Origin: Flavisolibacter nicotianae
Lineage (GTDB): Bacteria > Bacteroidota > Bacteroidia > Chitinophagales > Chitinophagaceae
DNA: 64,000 nucleotides
Assembly (NCBI RefSeq): GCF_003628535.1
Contig: NZ_RBCI01000002.1
Location: forward strand, 124,001-188,000
Direction: 5' to 3'
Shown: piece by piece, positions 35,100 to 43,932 of the stretch
How positions within the stretch are numbered: the first letter of the stretch is position 1
Layout: every line of letters starts with the position of its first letter
Program-made: the position numbers and the translations under genes
The notes under the pieces: model-generated
The model's database searches: none
Told to the model about the DNA's origin: nothing
What the model saw: only the letters and a program-made list of their open reading frames with translations

Positions 35100-35430
35100 T
35101 GGTCTCTCCCAGGGTTTTAGATTTAGGCTTTCCAGCTAAAGCAATACTTTGGCAATGTTCAAGGCCGCATCGATTTCAATCACAGCTCCTCCCGCCACCT
35201 CGTCACAACATTTCCGTTCCTGTTCAGATTTTCTGGAAGCGTCTACAGCAATGTTTCCCTGTACAGCGAAGGCAGTTCTTCAGATTTTTGAACTCATTCC
35301 GGATTTCTCTTCTACAGGAAGTAGCCTGCTTCGTCGATCGCATTCAAAAACAAATTTTTTTGAGAGCTGTAAACATCCGCCTCCGGTGATTAAGCGTTCA
35401 AAACATTGTGGTTGGTATTCGTGAATAGGA
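35100..35430 (-). pseudogene. Four-helix-bundle (S23/TIGR02436) gene relic
   Basis: Reading the minus strand across stops and frameshifts gives LPVEEKSGMSSKI, a stop, then GNIAVDASRKSEQERK, CDEVAGGAVIEIDAAL and NIAKVLL. This follows the family pattern EEKYGLTSQIRRA..NIAEG.SRKS..E...F...A.GS..EIDTAL. An upstream frame supplies VYSSQKNLFLNAIDEAGYFL, which fits helix 1. It has at least one frameshift and two in-frame stops. The C-terminal part is hard to place. It is a fourth, separate S23 subfamily. Confidence 0.7.
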
Positions 35431-35451
35431 GAAGTCGAAACAACAGGCTAG

Positions 35452-35472
35452 ATTGCCCATTCACCACCTTAC
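35452..35472 (-). repeat. Right heptamer arm of S23 element 4
   Basis: ATTGCCC, ATTCACC, then a looser ACCTTAC; the reverse complement reads GGTGAAT and GGGCAAT, matching the left arm. It covers the stop codon of the AIM24 gene. Confidence 0.7.
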
Positions 35473-36275
35473 CATCCGTCGCCGTCGATCATGTTGCCCA
35501 GGCCGCCAAGGATGCTGCCTTCTTCTTTGCGTGGCCCAACGCCGTACTGCAAAATACGGGCAGCCAGGCGGCTAACCGGTAAAGACTGGATCCACACGTG
35601 CCCCGGGCCGCGCAGGGTGGCAAAGAACAATCCTTCGCCGCCGAAGATGGTATTTTTGATGCCGCCGATAAACTGGATGTCATAATCCACTCCCGCCTCA
35701 AAGGCCACGATACAGCCGGTATCGACTTTCAGCAGTTCACCCGGCTGCAGGTTTTTTTCCAGCACAAAACCGCCCGCATGGCAAAACGCAAAGCCGTCGC
35801 CTTCCAGTTTTTGCATGATGAATCCTTCGCCGCCAAACAGGCCCGTGCCCAGCCTTCTTTGAAATTCGATGCCGATGCTCACGCCTTTTGCAGCGCATAA
35901 AAACGCATCTTTCTGGCAGATGACTCTTCCGCCAAAGCGGCTGAGATCGAGCGTTACAACCTTGCCGGCGTACGGAGCGGCGAAATACACTTTCTTTTTA
36001 CCACTGCCCATGTTGGTAAACGCCGTCATGAAAAGGCTTTCGCCGGTGAGAATGCGTTTGCCTGCCGACATCAGCTTGCCCAGGAAACCACCGGACTGCT
36101 GGCGGCTGCCATCGCCGAAAATGGTTTCCATCTGGATGCCATCATCCATCATCATAAAGGCACCGCTTTCGGCAATGGCGGTTTCCTGCGGGTCCAGTTC
36201 GATCTCTACGCACTGCATTTCTTCGCCAAAAATGCGGTAGTCAATTTCGTGGGAGGTTCTATTGAAGGTTTCCAT
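35469..36275 (-). CDS. AIM24/TIGR00266-family protein
   Basis: 268 residues of the TIGR00266 (AIM24-like) family, a double-psi-like beta-sandwich with a repeated VxxGxxVAFE pattern ([40 protein letters not shown]). Bacterial members have no settled function; mitochondrial AIM24 affects cristae. The glycine-rich tail ([12 protein letters not shown]) ends in the right arm of element 4, so its last residues may have been altered by the repeat. Confidence 0.88.
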   Translation of the reverse strand: METFNRTSHEIDYRIFGEEMQCVEIELDPQETAIAESGAFMMMDDGIQMETIFGDGSRQQSGGFLGKLMSAGKRILTGESLFMTAFTNMGSGKKKVYFAAPYAGKVVTLDLSRFGGRVICQKDAFLCAAKGVSIGIEFQRRLGTGLFGGEGFIMQKLEGDGFAFCHAGGFVLEKNLQPGELLKVDTGCIVAFEAGVDYDIQFIGGIKNTIFGGEGLFFATLRGPGHVWIQSLPVSRLAARILQYGVGPRKEEGSILGGLGNMIDGDGW

Positions 36276-36305
36276 TTGTAAATCTTTGCCCTAAGGTAAC
36301 AAAGA

Positions 36306-36387
36306 AGTCAAAAGTCAAAAATCAAAATTCAAAGGGTGGCTGCACGTTCGGGGTTGCATATTTTCCTTTGGAATTTTGCCTTTGCTG
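36306..36387. repeat. Gene-less inverted heptamer pair (AGTCAAA dialect)
   Basis: The left arm (36306-36333) has AGTCAAA, AGTCAAA, AATCAAA, ATTCAAA in perfect register. The right arm (36367-36387) has TTTGGAA, TTTTGCC, TTTGCTG, the inverted and more degenerate counterpart. It occupies the gap between divergent genes, where both promoters should be. Confidence 0.75.
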
Positions 36388-36434
36388 CAGTCTCTGGCAA
36401 TATATCTGCAATGCAGTTGAAGTAAAGACCCTTT

Positions 36435-36686
36435 ATGAGTTTAGGCGATGCATTGCTGAAGAAGATCAATCAAAAGTTTGAGCCCTCTGCGAAGGTATTG
36501 CTGCGCTACCGGAGCCAGGACCTCGTGTTGGTAACCGATAAAGAAGGAAATGCCGTCCAGCTTTTTATGGGCAGGGCCAATGACGAAGGTGTGATTAAAG
36601 GCGACCGGTATGCACGAACAATCAAGTACGATCGCGATGGCCGTCTCCTGAAAGATTACTGGGAGCGAAAAGGAAAAGCCTCCTAA
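36435..36686 (+). CDS. Small hypothetical protein (83 aa)
   Basis: 83 residues, MSLGDALLKKINQKF start, followed by strand-rich segments VLLRYRSQDLVLVTDKEGNAVQLF and KGDRYARTIKYDRDGRLLKDYW. The coding pattern and codon use look real and no other frame competes. I do not recognise a family. It lies between the gene-less heptamer pair and the DUF1801-type gene. Confidence 0.65.
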   Translation: MSLGDALLKKINQKFEPSAKVLLRYRSQDLVLVTDKEGNAVQLFMGRANDEGVIKGDRYARTIKYDRDGRLLKDYWERKGKAS

Positions 36687-36775
36687 AGGGAAACGTGGAG
36701 AGGGGCGCGGGTGCAGCAGCAAAACGGGTTGGAGAAAATAAGCGCATGTACAAAAGAAAGCACTGCTTCCCTTTG

Positions 36776-37231
36776 CTATTTTTTAAGTTTGCTTTCGTAG
36801 CAGGCGATCCATTCATCCGGCGATACTTTTTTCATTAGCTCGCCAATTAGGTCATAAGGGATATCGTCTGCCTTTTTAAAACGGATGCAGCTTTTACCCA
36901 TATCCAGCTTCTTTTTACTATGCTTCGAATACTCTTCCTGAAACCAGTGCAGCAATGATGGCATCATATAAAGCCCCATGTGGTACAACGCAATAAAATT
37001 TTTCTGCGATGCAAGGCTTACAAATGGTAAAGGCTGTTTGGGGTCACAGTGATAACCGGCCGGGTAACGGCTGTGTGGGACTACATATCCCAGCATGCCA
37101 TATCCCATTCCTTCTTCGAAACCCTTGGGTAAATTTTTCAGAATAGTTTGACGCAATTTTCGCATGGCCTCTTCGCGTTCAGGGGGCAATGCATCCAAAT
37201 ATTCTTGCGGAGAATCAGCTGTAGACGTCAT
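36776..37231 (-). CDS. DUF1801-domain protein (YdhG/YjhX-like)
   Basis: About 151 residues from the ATG at 37231; the frame begins at 37255. Pattern of the DUF1801 family: SPQEYLDALPPEREEAMRKL, GFEEGMGYGMLGYVVP, FVSLASQKNFIALYHMGLY, DMGKSCIRFKKADDIPYDLI. The family is small, cytoplasmic and related to frataxin-like folds; function unknown. It stands between the RRM gene and the 83-aa gene. Confidence 0.85.
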   Translation of the reverse strand: MTSTADSPQEYLDALPPEREEAMRKLRQTILKNLPKGFEEGMGYGMLGYVVPHSRYPAGYHCDPKQPLPFVSLASQKNFIALYHMGLYMMPSLLHWFQEEYSKHSKKKLDMGKSCIRFKKADDIPYDLIGELMKKVSPDEWIACYESKLKK

Positions 37232-37257
37232 ATGCAGATGTGTATAAAAATACAAAT

Positions 37258-37307
37258 GTAAAAAGTCAAAAGCAGCTCTTACAAAAAGAGACTTCTTTTG
37301 ACTTTTA
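37258..37307 (-). terminator. Hairpin with AGTCAAA words, likely terminator of the RRM gene
   Basis: GTAAAAAGTCAAAAG (37258-37272) pairs with CTTTTGACTTTTAC (37294-37307) with one bulge. The arms use the same AGTCAAA word as the pair at 36306, so it may be a minimal heptamer pair that doubles as a terminator. Confidence 0.55.
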
Positions 37308-37339
37308 CCCGTTGCCGTATTTATGAGTCGGAAAGATTC

Positions 37340-37822
37340 TTAGTAACGGCGATCTTTGTCATTGCCATAACCACCGCCATAGCCGCCACCGCCTTTGTTG
37401 CCGCCGTAGCCACTGCCGCCACCTTTATTGTAACCGCCGCCGCCGCCGCTGCCGTAGCCGCCACCACGGTTGCCACCGCCGCCATAACCACCGCCACCGC
37501 GATTGCCACCATAGCCGCCGCCGCTGCCGCCTTTGTTATAACCGCCGCCTCCACCATAGCCGGACGAACCGCCGCCGCGATGATTTTCTTCGGCTTTTTT
37601 CACGATCAGTTGTTTTTTGCCAAAGGCAATGTCTTTGAGGTGCTCAATGGCATCCAGTGCGTCTTGTTCGTTTTGCATTTCCACAAAACCAAACCCACGG
37701 CTTTTGCCGGTTTCTCTATCCAGCGTCACTTTAGCGGAAACCAGGGGACCAAATTTTTCAAAAATCTCCACTAATTCATCGTCAAACAAATCATAGGGAA
37801 GACCAGCAACAAAAAGTTTCAT
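37340..37822 (-). CDS. Glycine-rich RNA-recognition-motif protein
   Basis: 160 residues: an RRM at 1-82 with RNP2 (KLFVAGLPYD) and RNP1 (KSRGFGFVEM), then a Gly/Tyr/Arg-rich low-complexity tail built of GGGYGGG-type repeats. It binds single-stranded RNA, probably as a chaperone or translation regulator, and is like the cold-induced glycine-rich RRM proteins of plants and cyanobacteria. RRM proteins are common in Bacteroidota. The tail may allow condensate formation, which is inference. Confidence 0.93.
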   Translation of the reverse strand: MKLFVAGLPYDLFDDELVEIFEKFGPLVSAKVTLDRETGKSRGFGFVEMQNEQDALDAIEHLKDIAFGKKQLIVKKAEENHRGGGSSGYGGGGGYNKGGSGGGYGGNRGGGGYGGGGNRGGGYGSGGGGGYNKGGGSGYGGNKGGGGYGGGYGNDKDRRY

Positions 37823-38031
37823 ACGAAATCAAATATTATCCGATAAATGTACAAAACTTATTCCGGCCTCAAAGTGAAGCGCCAAACCTTTTAACGCTGC
37901 CTTTGGATCGGCCGGGAGAACTTAACCCAAATCACGAAGAAAAGCAACGTGTGCCGTAGGCTGCAGTGGGATTTGTTCGAATTCCGGCAGGGGGTTTACC
38001 TTGCACGACCAATCAGCAAACAACCGATTCC

Positions 38032-38889
38032 ATGAAAAAAATAAAAAACTTTCTTCTCGCCGGTGCAGGCGGAAAGCCAATCCTGGCGGATATTTTTTAT
38101 GGCGAAGGCAAGCCAAAACCGGTCGTGCTTTATGCCCATGGCTTCAACGGTTTTAAAGACTGGGCCAGCTTTGACCTGATTGCAGAACAGTTTGTCGCTG
38201 CCGGTTTTTGTTTTGTCAAGTTTAATTTTTCGCACGGCGGCACGGCTCCCCATGCACCCGAAGAATTTGTGGATCTTACTGCCTATGGCAACAACAATTA
38301 CACAAAAGAACTTTTCGATTTGCAGCAGGTGATTGACTGGGCACTGGCTGAAAACAATCCACATGCAGCGGCAATCGACAAAGAGCGACTTTACCTGCTT
38401 GGTCACAGTCGTGGCGGTGGCGTGGTGCTGTTGAAGGCAGCCGAAGAACCGCGGGTGAAAGCGGTGGTGACATGGGCCGCTGTTTCGCAGAGCAAAACAC
38501 CCTGGGGATCGTGGCCGGAAGACCGGATCCGGAAATGGAAGGAGAGTGGGGTAGAGCACTATACCAACAGCCGTACAGGGCAGCAAATGCCGTTGTATTA
38601 CCAGCTTTACGAAGACTACCAGGCCAACAAGGAACGCCTTGATATAGGAAAGGCCGTGCAGGGGCTAACGATCCCGGTGCTGATTTGCCATGGAACACGT
38701 GACGAAGCCGTGCCGGTGGAAAATGCGTACAAGCTAAAAGAAGCAGCGAAACAGGGAGACCTGTTTTTGGTGGATTCGGATCATGTGTTTGGACGGAAGC
38801 ACCCGTGGACCAGCGACGAACTTCCTGCACCGATGCAGCAAGTTGTTGAAAAGACGATTCAGTTTTTCCGGGAAAAAATAAACACCTGA
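38032..38889 (+). CDS. Alpha/beta-hydrolase
   Basis: 285 residues from the ATG at 38032; the open frame begins at 37966 but lacks homology-like pattern. Serine hydrolase fold: oxyanion HGFNGFKDW, nucleophile elbow GHSRGGG, Asp in GTRDEAVPVENA, His in SDHVFGRKHP. This is the dienelactone hydrolase/esterase type. No signal peptide. The substrate is unknown. Confidence 0.88.
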   Translation: MKKIKNFLLAGAGGKPILADIFYGEGKPKPVVLYAHGFNGFKDWASFDLIAEQFVAAGFCFVKFNFSHGGTAPHAPEEFVDLTAYGNNNYTKELFDLQQVIDWALAENNPHAAAIDKERLYLLGHSRGGGVVLLKAAEEPRVKAVVTWAAVSQSKTPWGSWPEDRIRKWKESGVEHYTNSRTGQQMPLYYQLYEDYQANKERLDIGKAVQGLTIPVLICHGTRDEAVPVENAYKLKEAAKQGDLFLVDSDHVFGRKHPWTSDELPAPMQQVVEKTIQFFREKINT

Positions 38890-38989
38890 TCGTTTTCGAC
38901 ATCCGATAGATCGCGGTTCTTGCGGCGGCTCATTTATTGCATAAAGTCCTGTGGACTCGATCTGCGATCTTTTATTATACCAACCAAAC

Positions 38990-39697
38990 ATGAAACGATT
39001 ATCCGTATGCTGCCTTCTTTTTCTGCACGTCTATTCCTTTGCACAGGACAGTCTTACGCATCACCTGAAAGGTGTTTTTTTTCCTTATCCGATGGAGCAA
39101 TCAACCAAGTTTTCCATAGGGGTTACCAGCACGACGTTGCCATATGATATTACGGCCGATGTGCATTACCGTGTGCCGGCGCTTGACGTGCATTGGCTTA
39201 AGAAGATTTCACCCAAACTGGCGCTGAACATTCGGGGTAGTTTGCAAGTGCTGCAAAACCTGGTTACCGTAGGGCCGCGATGGTCAACGATCCTAAGCGA
39301 CCGCTACTCAATGGCCATTGGCGATGATGCGGGTTTCTGGTTTGGCTATATCAATGTCTCGGGAATAAAAACAAGAGGTTACGGTTTTCAAAACCTTCCC
39401 AATTTTTCGGTTGGCCGAAGGTTCAATAAAAAAGTATTGCTTACGTTCAGGGCCGATGCGCAGATTAATTACGGCATTAAGACCTACGCAAAAAACACGG
39501 CACTAAAATCCGGCAACCGCGTTTTGAGCGGCTCTTCCTATGCATTGATTTTAGAACAGCCATTTTACGGTAAAAAAGTTTTGTCGCTGGGCTTCCGTGC
39601 ACTTTACACTGATTTCTTCTGGCAGACATGGACCTTCTACGCGCCTTACGACCGAAACATCTTTTACCCTCAAATCATCATTGGCCTTAACTTATGA
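38990..39697 (+). CDS. Outer-membrane protein (first gene of phosphoesterase cluster)
   Basis: 235 residues from the ATG at 38990 with a signal peptide (MKRLSVCCLLFLHVYSFAQ); the frame is open from 38951. The mature chain is strand-rich with aromatic ends (LGFRALYTDFFWQTWTFYAPY, NIFYPQIIIGLNL) and is probably a small barrel. Family unknown. The stop overlaps the GDPD start by 4 bp, so it is coupled to it. Confidence 0.72.
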   Translation: MKRLSVCCLLFLHVYSFAQDSLTHHLKGVFFPYPMEQSTKFSIGVTSTTLPYDITADVHYRVPALDVHWLKKISPKLALNIRGSLQVLQNLVTVGPRWSTILSDRYSMAIGDDAGFWFGYINVSGIKTRGYGFQNLPNFSVGRRFNKKVLLTFRADAQINYGIKTYAKNTALKSGNRVLSGSSYALILEQPFYGKKVLSLGFRALYTDFFWQTWTFYAPYDRNIFYPQIIIGLNL

Positions 39698-40962
39698 AAA
39701 AGACTTTTTTCTTTTTTCTTATCCTGCTTGGTTTTTTTTCCTGCCGCAAACGCTACGAGGCGCCAGTTCCCGATCGTAGCTGGGACCAGTTTGATTCTCC
39801 ATCGGCAATACCCCTGCAAAACAATAGCGGTAAAAAAATGGAAGGCATCTACAATTTTACGACCGGCAGCGACAGGTTTGGCACCGATGCAGCGCTAAAA
39901 TGGAGCTATACGGCCAATGGAAACGATACGGTTTACCATCTTTCCTTTTTTTGTCAAAAAGACATTACCTATATTATTTGCGAAGGCAAACGGGTGGACA
40001 GCACCATTTTGCTCAACGGCTATTGGCGGCGGATGATCGGTACTGAAACAGGAAGGGCCAGGTTCACCATTTCGCCTGCCAGCGGCGCACTCAATCTACT
40101 TCGAACCGATTCTCTGCTGGCCGGCGACAGCATTCGTATGAATGGCGTTTATGGAAATGGCGATGCGATCCCCGATATCCCGGTTACACTGCAATATGCA
40201 AGACCTTTGTACAACAAAACACCATTCGAGATCGTATCGCATCACGGCGGTCAAAATGCAGATTTGTTACCCGCTTCAGAGAACTCGGTAGAGGCTATTA
40301 AGCTGGCAGCCGGCTTTGGTTCTACGGGAATTGAAATTGACGTACGGATGACGGCCGATGGCGTGCCTGTTTTGTTTCACGACCCTACGCTGAACGAGCG
40401 GCTGATTCAAAAAAACGGCTTGGTAGGTCCTATCGAAAATTACAGTTTTGCGCAGCTTTCTTCTCTTGTGCGATTGATTAAGGGCGAACGCATTCCCAGC
40501 CTTGATGAAGCCTTGGCCGCTGTGTTGTACAGTACGCCGATGCGCTATGTCTGGCTCGATATGAAAGTGCCTGGCCCCATGCTGAAAGTGCGTGAACTGC
40601 AGGCAAAATACCTGCAATTGGCTGCTGCGATGGGTCGCGACCTTACGATAACCATCGGCATTCCCGACCAGGCGGTACTGGATAAATTCAAAACGCTGCC
40701 CGACTACACCCGTGTGCCCTCGGTGAATGAAATGACCACTGCCGATGTGGAGTCGGTGAATTCTTCCATCTGGGGTCCGCGGTTTACGCTGGGACTTCAG
40801 GACAACGAAGTGGCCACCATGCACGCACAAGGCCGCCGGGTATTTGTGTGGACGATTGATATTGAAGAAAACATCAAGGAATTTTTAGTCAATGGCAATT
40901 TCGATGGCATTATTTCCAGCTATCCGTCTGCCGTAGCTTATTACTATTATGCGCAACAGTAA
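39694..40962 (+). CDS. Glycerophosphodiester phosphodiesterase, copy 1 (lipoprotein-like)
   Basis: 422 residues. Signal FFLILLGFFSC gives a lipidated Cys near residue 17. Residues 20-165 form an unnamed beta-rich domain shared only with copy 2 (DTVYHLSFFCQKDITY, STILLNGYWRR). From about 170 there is a GDPD TIM barrel with ASENSVEAI, TGIEIDVRMTADGVPVLFHDPTLNE and VWTIDIE near the end. The usual active-site HRG is HHGG here, so the phosphate-contacting Arg is replaced. The gene overlaps the next by 14 bp. Confidence 0.88.
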   Translation: MKKTFFFFLILLGFFSCRKRYEAPVPDRSWDQFDSPSAIPLQNNSGKKMEGIYNFTTGSDRFGTDAALKWSYTANGNDTVYHLSFFCQKDITYIICEGKRVDSTILLNGYWRRMIGTETGRARFTISPASGALNLLRTDSLLAGDSIRMNGVYGNGDAIPDIPVTLQYARPLYNKTPFEIVSHHGGQNADLLPASENSVEAIKLAAGFGSTGIEIDVRMTADGVPVLFHDPTLNERLIQKNGLVGPIENYSFAQLSSLVRLIKGERIPSLDEALAAVLYSTPMRYVWLDMKVPGPMLKVRELQAKYLQLAAAMGRDLTITIGIPDQAVLDKFKTLPDYTRVPSVNEMTTADVESVNSSIWGPRFTLGLQDNEVATMHAQGRRVFVWTIDIEENIKEFLVNGNFDGIISSYPSAVAYYYYAQQ

Positions 40963-41566
40963 ATACATCATTCTGCTCTTTGCCGCTTTCTTTTTTGTTC
41001 TGATTGTTCGTGCACAGGACGATGAAAAATTTTCTTCCCGGCCTACCGGCCGCGGCGAGTATTCATTGGTGCTCTACCTGGGCGGCGGCATGGGTTATTA
41101 CGCGTCCACTAACGGGGCGCCAGCCTATTTGCAGCCTGTCGTTGCCAGGTGGAATCCTGTAGGAACGGTACGGGTAATGTGGCATCCCGACCATTTGCTG
41201 AAAGCGGGCCTGGAAACCGGCAACATTAGTTTTTATTCTTACTCACTAAAAGACTCGGCTGGAAATGCGGGGAAAATTTCCCTGCAAGCAACACCTATCC
41301 TTCTGGAATGGAGCATGTCGCTGAAAAAGCACATTAACATTTTTGCTGGCTCGGGACTGTATATTCTTAAGACAAAGTTAGATTATGCCGGAAACGTCAA
41401 TTCTAACAAACTGAGTGTAGGCTGGATGGCGGCAGCTTCCTACATTTATCCTATCGGAAAAGAAGTAGGGCTGGGTACAGAGATCAAGTGGCTTTACGCC
41501 GCTGAAACATCGAACGGATCTGTTTGCGGGCAGCTTCAATTGGTATGGCGCTTTTTAAAATGGTAA
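40949..41566 (+). CDS. Outer-membrane-like protein of the phosphoesterase cluster
   Basis: 205 residues, signal peptide MRNSKYIILLFAAFFFVLIVRAQ. Strand-rich body with GEYSLVLYLGGGMGYYAS and KLSVGWMAAASYIYPIGKEVGLGTEIKWLY, consistent with an 8-strand barrel. It overlaps the GDPD copy 1 stop and is followed after 15 bp by the metallophosphoesterase gene. No family recognised. Confidence 0.7.
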   Translation: MRNSKYIILLFAAFFFVLIVRAQDDEKFSSRPTGRGEYSLVLYLGGGMGYYASTNGAPAYLQPVVARWNPVGTVRVMWHPDHLLKAGLETGNISFYSYSLKDSAGNAGKISLQATPILLEWSMSLKKHINIFAGSGLYILKTKLDYAGNVNSNKLSVGWMAAASYIYPIGKEVGLGTEIKWLYAAETSNGSVCGQLQLVWRFLKW

Positions 41567-41581
41567 ACTCCATCTTCCTAT

Positions 41582-42544
41582 ATGCAGCACAAATTCATCC
41601 TCGGTGTTTTCTGTCTTCTTCTCTTAGGCAAAGCAAAGGCGCAAGCCACTGCCGGCGACTCTACCTTGCTTGCCTTTGCGTCCGACACGCAAAAACCCAT
41701 GTGGGTGGAAACGCTTTTTCTGAAAGCCAACCACAATCAGCAGGCGACGAAGCAAATCTTTTCAACCTTTGCGGCTATCCGTCCAAAGGCTTTGTTCCTG
41801 CTGGGCGATGTGGTGAACCTGGGCTACAGCAACCGGCAATGGAAGGCCATGAGCGGTTACCTGGAAAATTTGCGCAGTGAAGGCATTGCCGTTCATGCCG
41901 CGCTGGGCAACCACGAAGTGATGGGAAAGGCCCGGAAGGGCGAAGAAAAATTCCAGACCTATTTTCCCGATCATGTGCGCACCGGTTATGTGAACGTGGT
42001 GGATTCTGTTGCTGTTATTTTACTCAACTCCAATTTTGGCAAGCTCTCGGCAGACGAAAACGAGGCGCAGGTGTCGTGGTATAAGAAAACCTTGCAGTCG
42101 CTTGATGCCGATCCGGCCATCCAGTACATCATCACCGGCTGCCATCATTCGCCGTATACCAACAGCCGCATCGTGGGTTGCTCCAAAGACGTGGAGCAAA
42201 AATTTGTACAGCCGTTTTTGCAATCACGCAAAAGCCAGTTGTTTCTCTCCGGTCACTCGCACAATTTTGAACACTACCAGGTGAAGGGCAAAGATTTTTT
42301 CGTGATCGGGGGCGGTGGCGGCCTGCACCAGCCGCTGAATACCGGAACCGATTGCCTGCCCGACATGTGTGCCGATTACAAGCCCGAGTTTCATTACCTC
42401 ACGGTAAAACGCTGTGCCGAGGGTTTGCTGATCAAATCCATTGAGCTGAAAAAAGATTTTTCCTCTTTTGATGAAGGCCGCAGCTTCGTGATACGGAGGG
42501 CCGCATCGCCGCTTAGTGACTATGCCGCGGCGGGGAACCACTAA
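41582..42544 (+). CDS. Secreted calcineurin-like metallophosphoesterase, copy 1
   Basis: 320 residues with signal peptide MQHKFILGVFCLLLLGKAKAQ. Metal and active-site motifs: FASDTQKP (D), LLGDVVN (GD), LGNHEVMG (GNHE), GCHHSPYT (H), SGHSHNFEHY (GHxH). Acts on phosphoesters in the periplasm; in this cluster it could remove phosphate from the glycerol phosphate made by the GDPD next door (inference). About 50% identical by eye to copy 2 at 44012. Confidence 0.9.
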   Translation: MQHKFILGVFCLLLLGKAKAQATAGDSTLLAFASDTQKPMWVETLFLKANHNQQATKQIFSTFAAIRPKALFLLGDVVNLGYSNRQWKAMSGYLENLRSEGIAVHAALGNHEVMGKARKGEEKFQTYFPDHVRTGYVNVVDSVAVILLNSNFGKLSADENEAQVSWYKKTLQSLDADPAIQYIITGCHHSPYTNSRIVGCSKDVEQKFVQPFLQSRKSQLFLSGHSHNFEHYQVKGKDFFVIGGGGGLHQPLNTGTDCLPDMCADYKPEFHYLTVKRCAEGLLIKSIELKKDFSSFDEGRSFVIRRAASPLSDYAAAGNH

Positions 42545-42560
42545 ATTGAATCGACGGCAG

Positions 42561-42592
42561 AAAAAAGGGCGACAATGCGTTGCCCTTTTTTC
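42561..42592 (+). terminator. Terminator between the two phosphoesterase modules
   Basis: AAAAAAGGGC/GCCCTTTTTT with a 12-base loop, ending in TTTTTTCTTTT. Confidence 0.88.
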
Positions 42593-42657
42593 TTTTCCGC
42601 CCGGCGGTCTGCTTATTGCTTTTGCAACAGGAGAACCCTTCATTGCAAAAGCAAACA

Positions 42658-43926
42658 ATGAAAAAATTTTACCCTCTCCTTCTTCTTTTTCTTTTTGTGT
42701 CCTGCCAGGAACTGATTGATGCCCCGGTCCCCAGCCTTTACTGGGAACGCTTTGAAGCGGCCGGTGCCAGGCCGCTTTCCGCTTCGGCACTGCAACAGTT
42801 GGAAGGCCGTTACCAGGTCCAGGTGGCTGATGATGATTTTGGTGATTCCGCCATTGTAAAATGGACGTACGACATCCAGGGCAAAGACACCAGTCACTAC
42901 CTGTCTTTTTTTTGCAAGGAAGACGTGCGTTATTTTATCCTGCAGGGCAAGTCGCTGGGCGACTCCATCCTGCTCAACGGGTACTGGCGCAATGTAGAGA
43001 ACACCAAAACCGGCAAGGCGCATTTTGTGATCAGCAGCCGCGATGGTGCGTTTGCCGTGCACAGCGGTGCCGGTGCTTCACCCGGCTCTTTTTACATCAA
43101 AGGCCGGTATGGAATGTTTGATGATGAGCCGCAGAAAGAAATCAATTTCCGGTACGACCGGCCACTGTATAGCGGTGTGCCGTTCCAGATCGTGGCCCAC
43201 CGTGGCGGCGGACGAAACAACGACCTGCTGCCGGCTTCGGAAAATTCGCTGGAGATGATCCATCTCGCCTCCCGCTTTGGCGCCACGGGGATCGAGATCG
43301 ATGTGCAACTGACAAAAGACAGTATGCCGGTTTTGTTTCACGACGCCAATCTCAACGACCGGCTGACACACAAAACGGGTATTCACGGCACCATCGACAG
43401 TTATACGTTCGATGAATTACAGCGCGATGTTGTGTTGAAAAGAGGCGGAAAAATTCCTACCCTGCAGGATGCGTTGCACACGGTCGTGTACAATACGCCC
43501 CTGCAATTTGTGTGGCTCGATTGCAAGCTGGAAGGTGCCCTGCCCATCATTCGCGGCTTGCAGAAACGCTTCATGCAGGAAGCAATGGCAATCGGACGAA
43601 ACGTTGAGATCGTCATTGGGGTACCGGATAAAGAGATGCTGCGACAGTTTTTGGCCCTGCCCGGTTTTGCCGGCATTCCGTCGCTTTGCGAACTGGAACC
43701 GGACAGTGCAAAAAAAATGAATGCAAAGATCTGGGCACCGGCCTGGGCGAAGGGACTGCAAACAGAAGACGTGCAGGCCGCACAGGCAATGGGCATGCGG
43801 GCCATTACCTGGACACTCGACGCTCCCCGCAAAATTAAAGAGTATATGCGGCACGGACGGTTCAACGGTCTTACCACGAACAGGTCTACGGCCGTGGCCT
43901 ACGAGTATTACAGCCGGCCGCTGTAG
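42658..43926 (+). CDS. Glycerophosphodiester phosphodiesterase, copy 2
   Basis: 422 residues from the ATG at 42658 with lipoprotein signal (FYPLLLLFLFVSC); same length and layout as copy 1. N-terminal beta domain with SHYLSFFCKEDVRYF and DSILLNGYWR, then GDPD barrel with the canonical AHRGGG, TGIEIDVQLTKDSMPVLFHD and TWTLDAP. All catalytic residues are present, so this copy should hydrolyse glycerophosphodiesters to alcohol plus glycerol 3-phosphate. The sequence is visibly more GC-rich than copy 1. Confidence 0.93.
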   Translation: MKKFYPLLLLFLFVSCQELIDAPVPSLYWERFEAAGARPLSASALQQLEGRYQVQVADDDFGDSAIVKWTYDIQGKDTSHYLSFFCKEDVRYFILQGKSLGDSILLNGYWRNVENTKTGKAHFVISSRDGAFAVHSGAGASPGSFYIKGRYGMFDDEPQKEINFRYDRPLYSGVPFQIVAHRGGGRNNDLLPASENSLEMIHLASRFGATGIEIDVQLTKDSMPVLFHDANLNDRLTHKTGIHGTIDSYTFDELQRDVVLKRGGKIPTLQDALHTVVYNTPLQFVWLDCKLEGALPIIRGLQKRFMQEAMAIGRNVEIVIGVPDKEMLRQFLALPGFAGIPSLCELEPDSAKKMNAKIWAPAWAKGLQTEDVQAAQAMGMRAITWTLDAPRKIKEYMRHGRFNGLTTNRSTAVAYEYYSRPL

Positions 43927-43932
43927 GTAGCC

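Larger units (their letters stand above)
35035..35472. mobile_element. S23 heptamer element 4, decayed (438 bp)
   Basis: The left arm is 35035-35062 and the inverted right arm 35452-35472, with a shared GGTGAAT/GGGCAAT dialect. Between them is a broken four-helix-bundle gene on the minus strand. It lies between the K+ channel gene and the AIM24 gene, whose last codons overlap the right arm. Confidence 0.58.

Noticed and set aside
35099-35424. Plus-strand open frames in the gap upstream of the K+ channel gene
   Set aside because: The coding signal there is the minus-strand S23 relic; the plus frames show no family pattern.
37298-37774. Ala/Thr-rich open frame opposite the RRM gene
   Set aside because: Artefact of the glycine codon repeats of the RRM protein read on the other strand.
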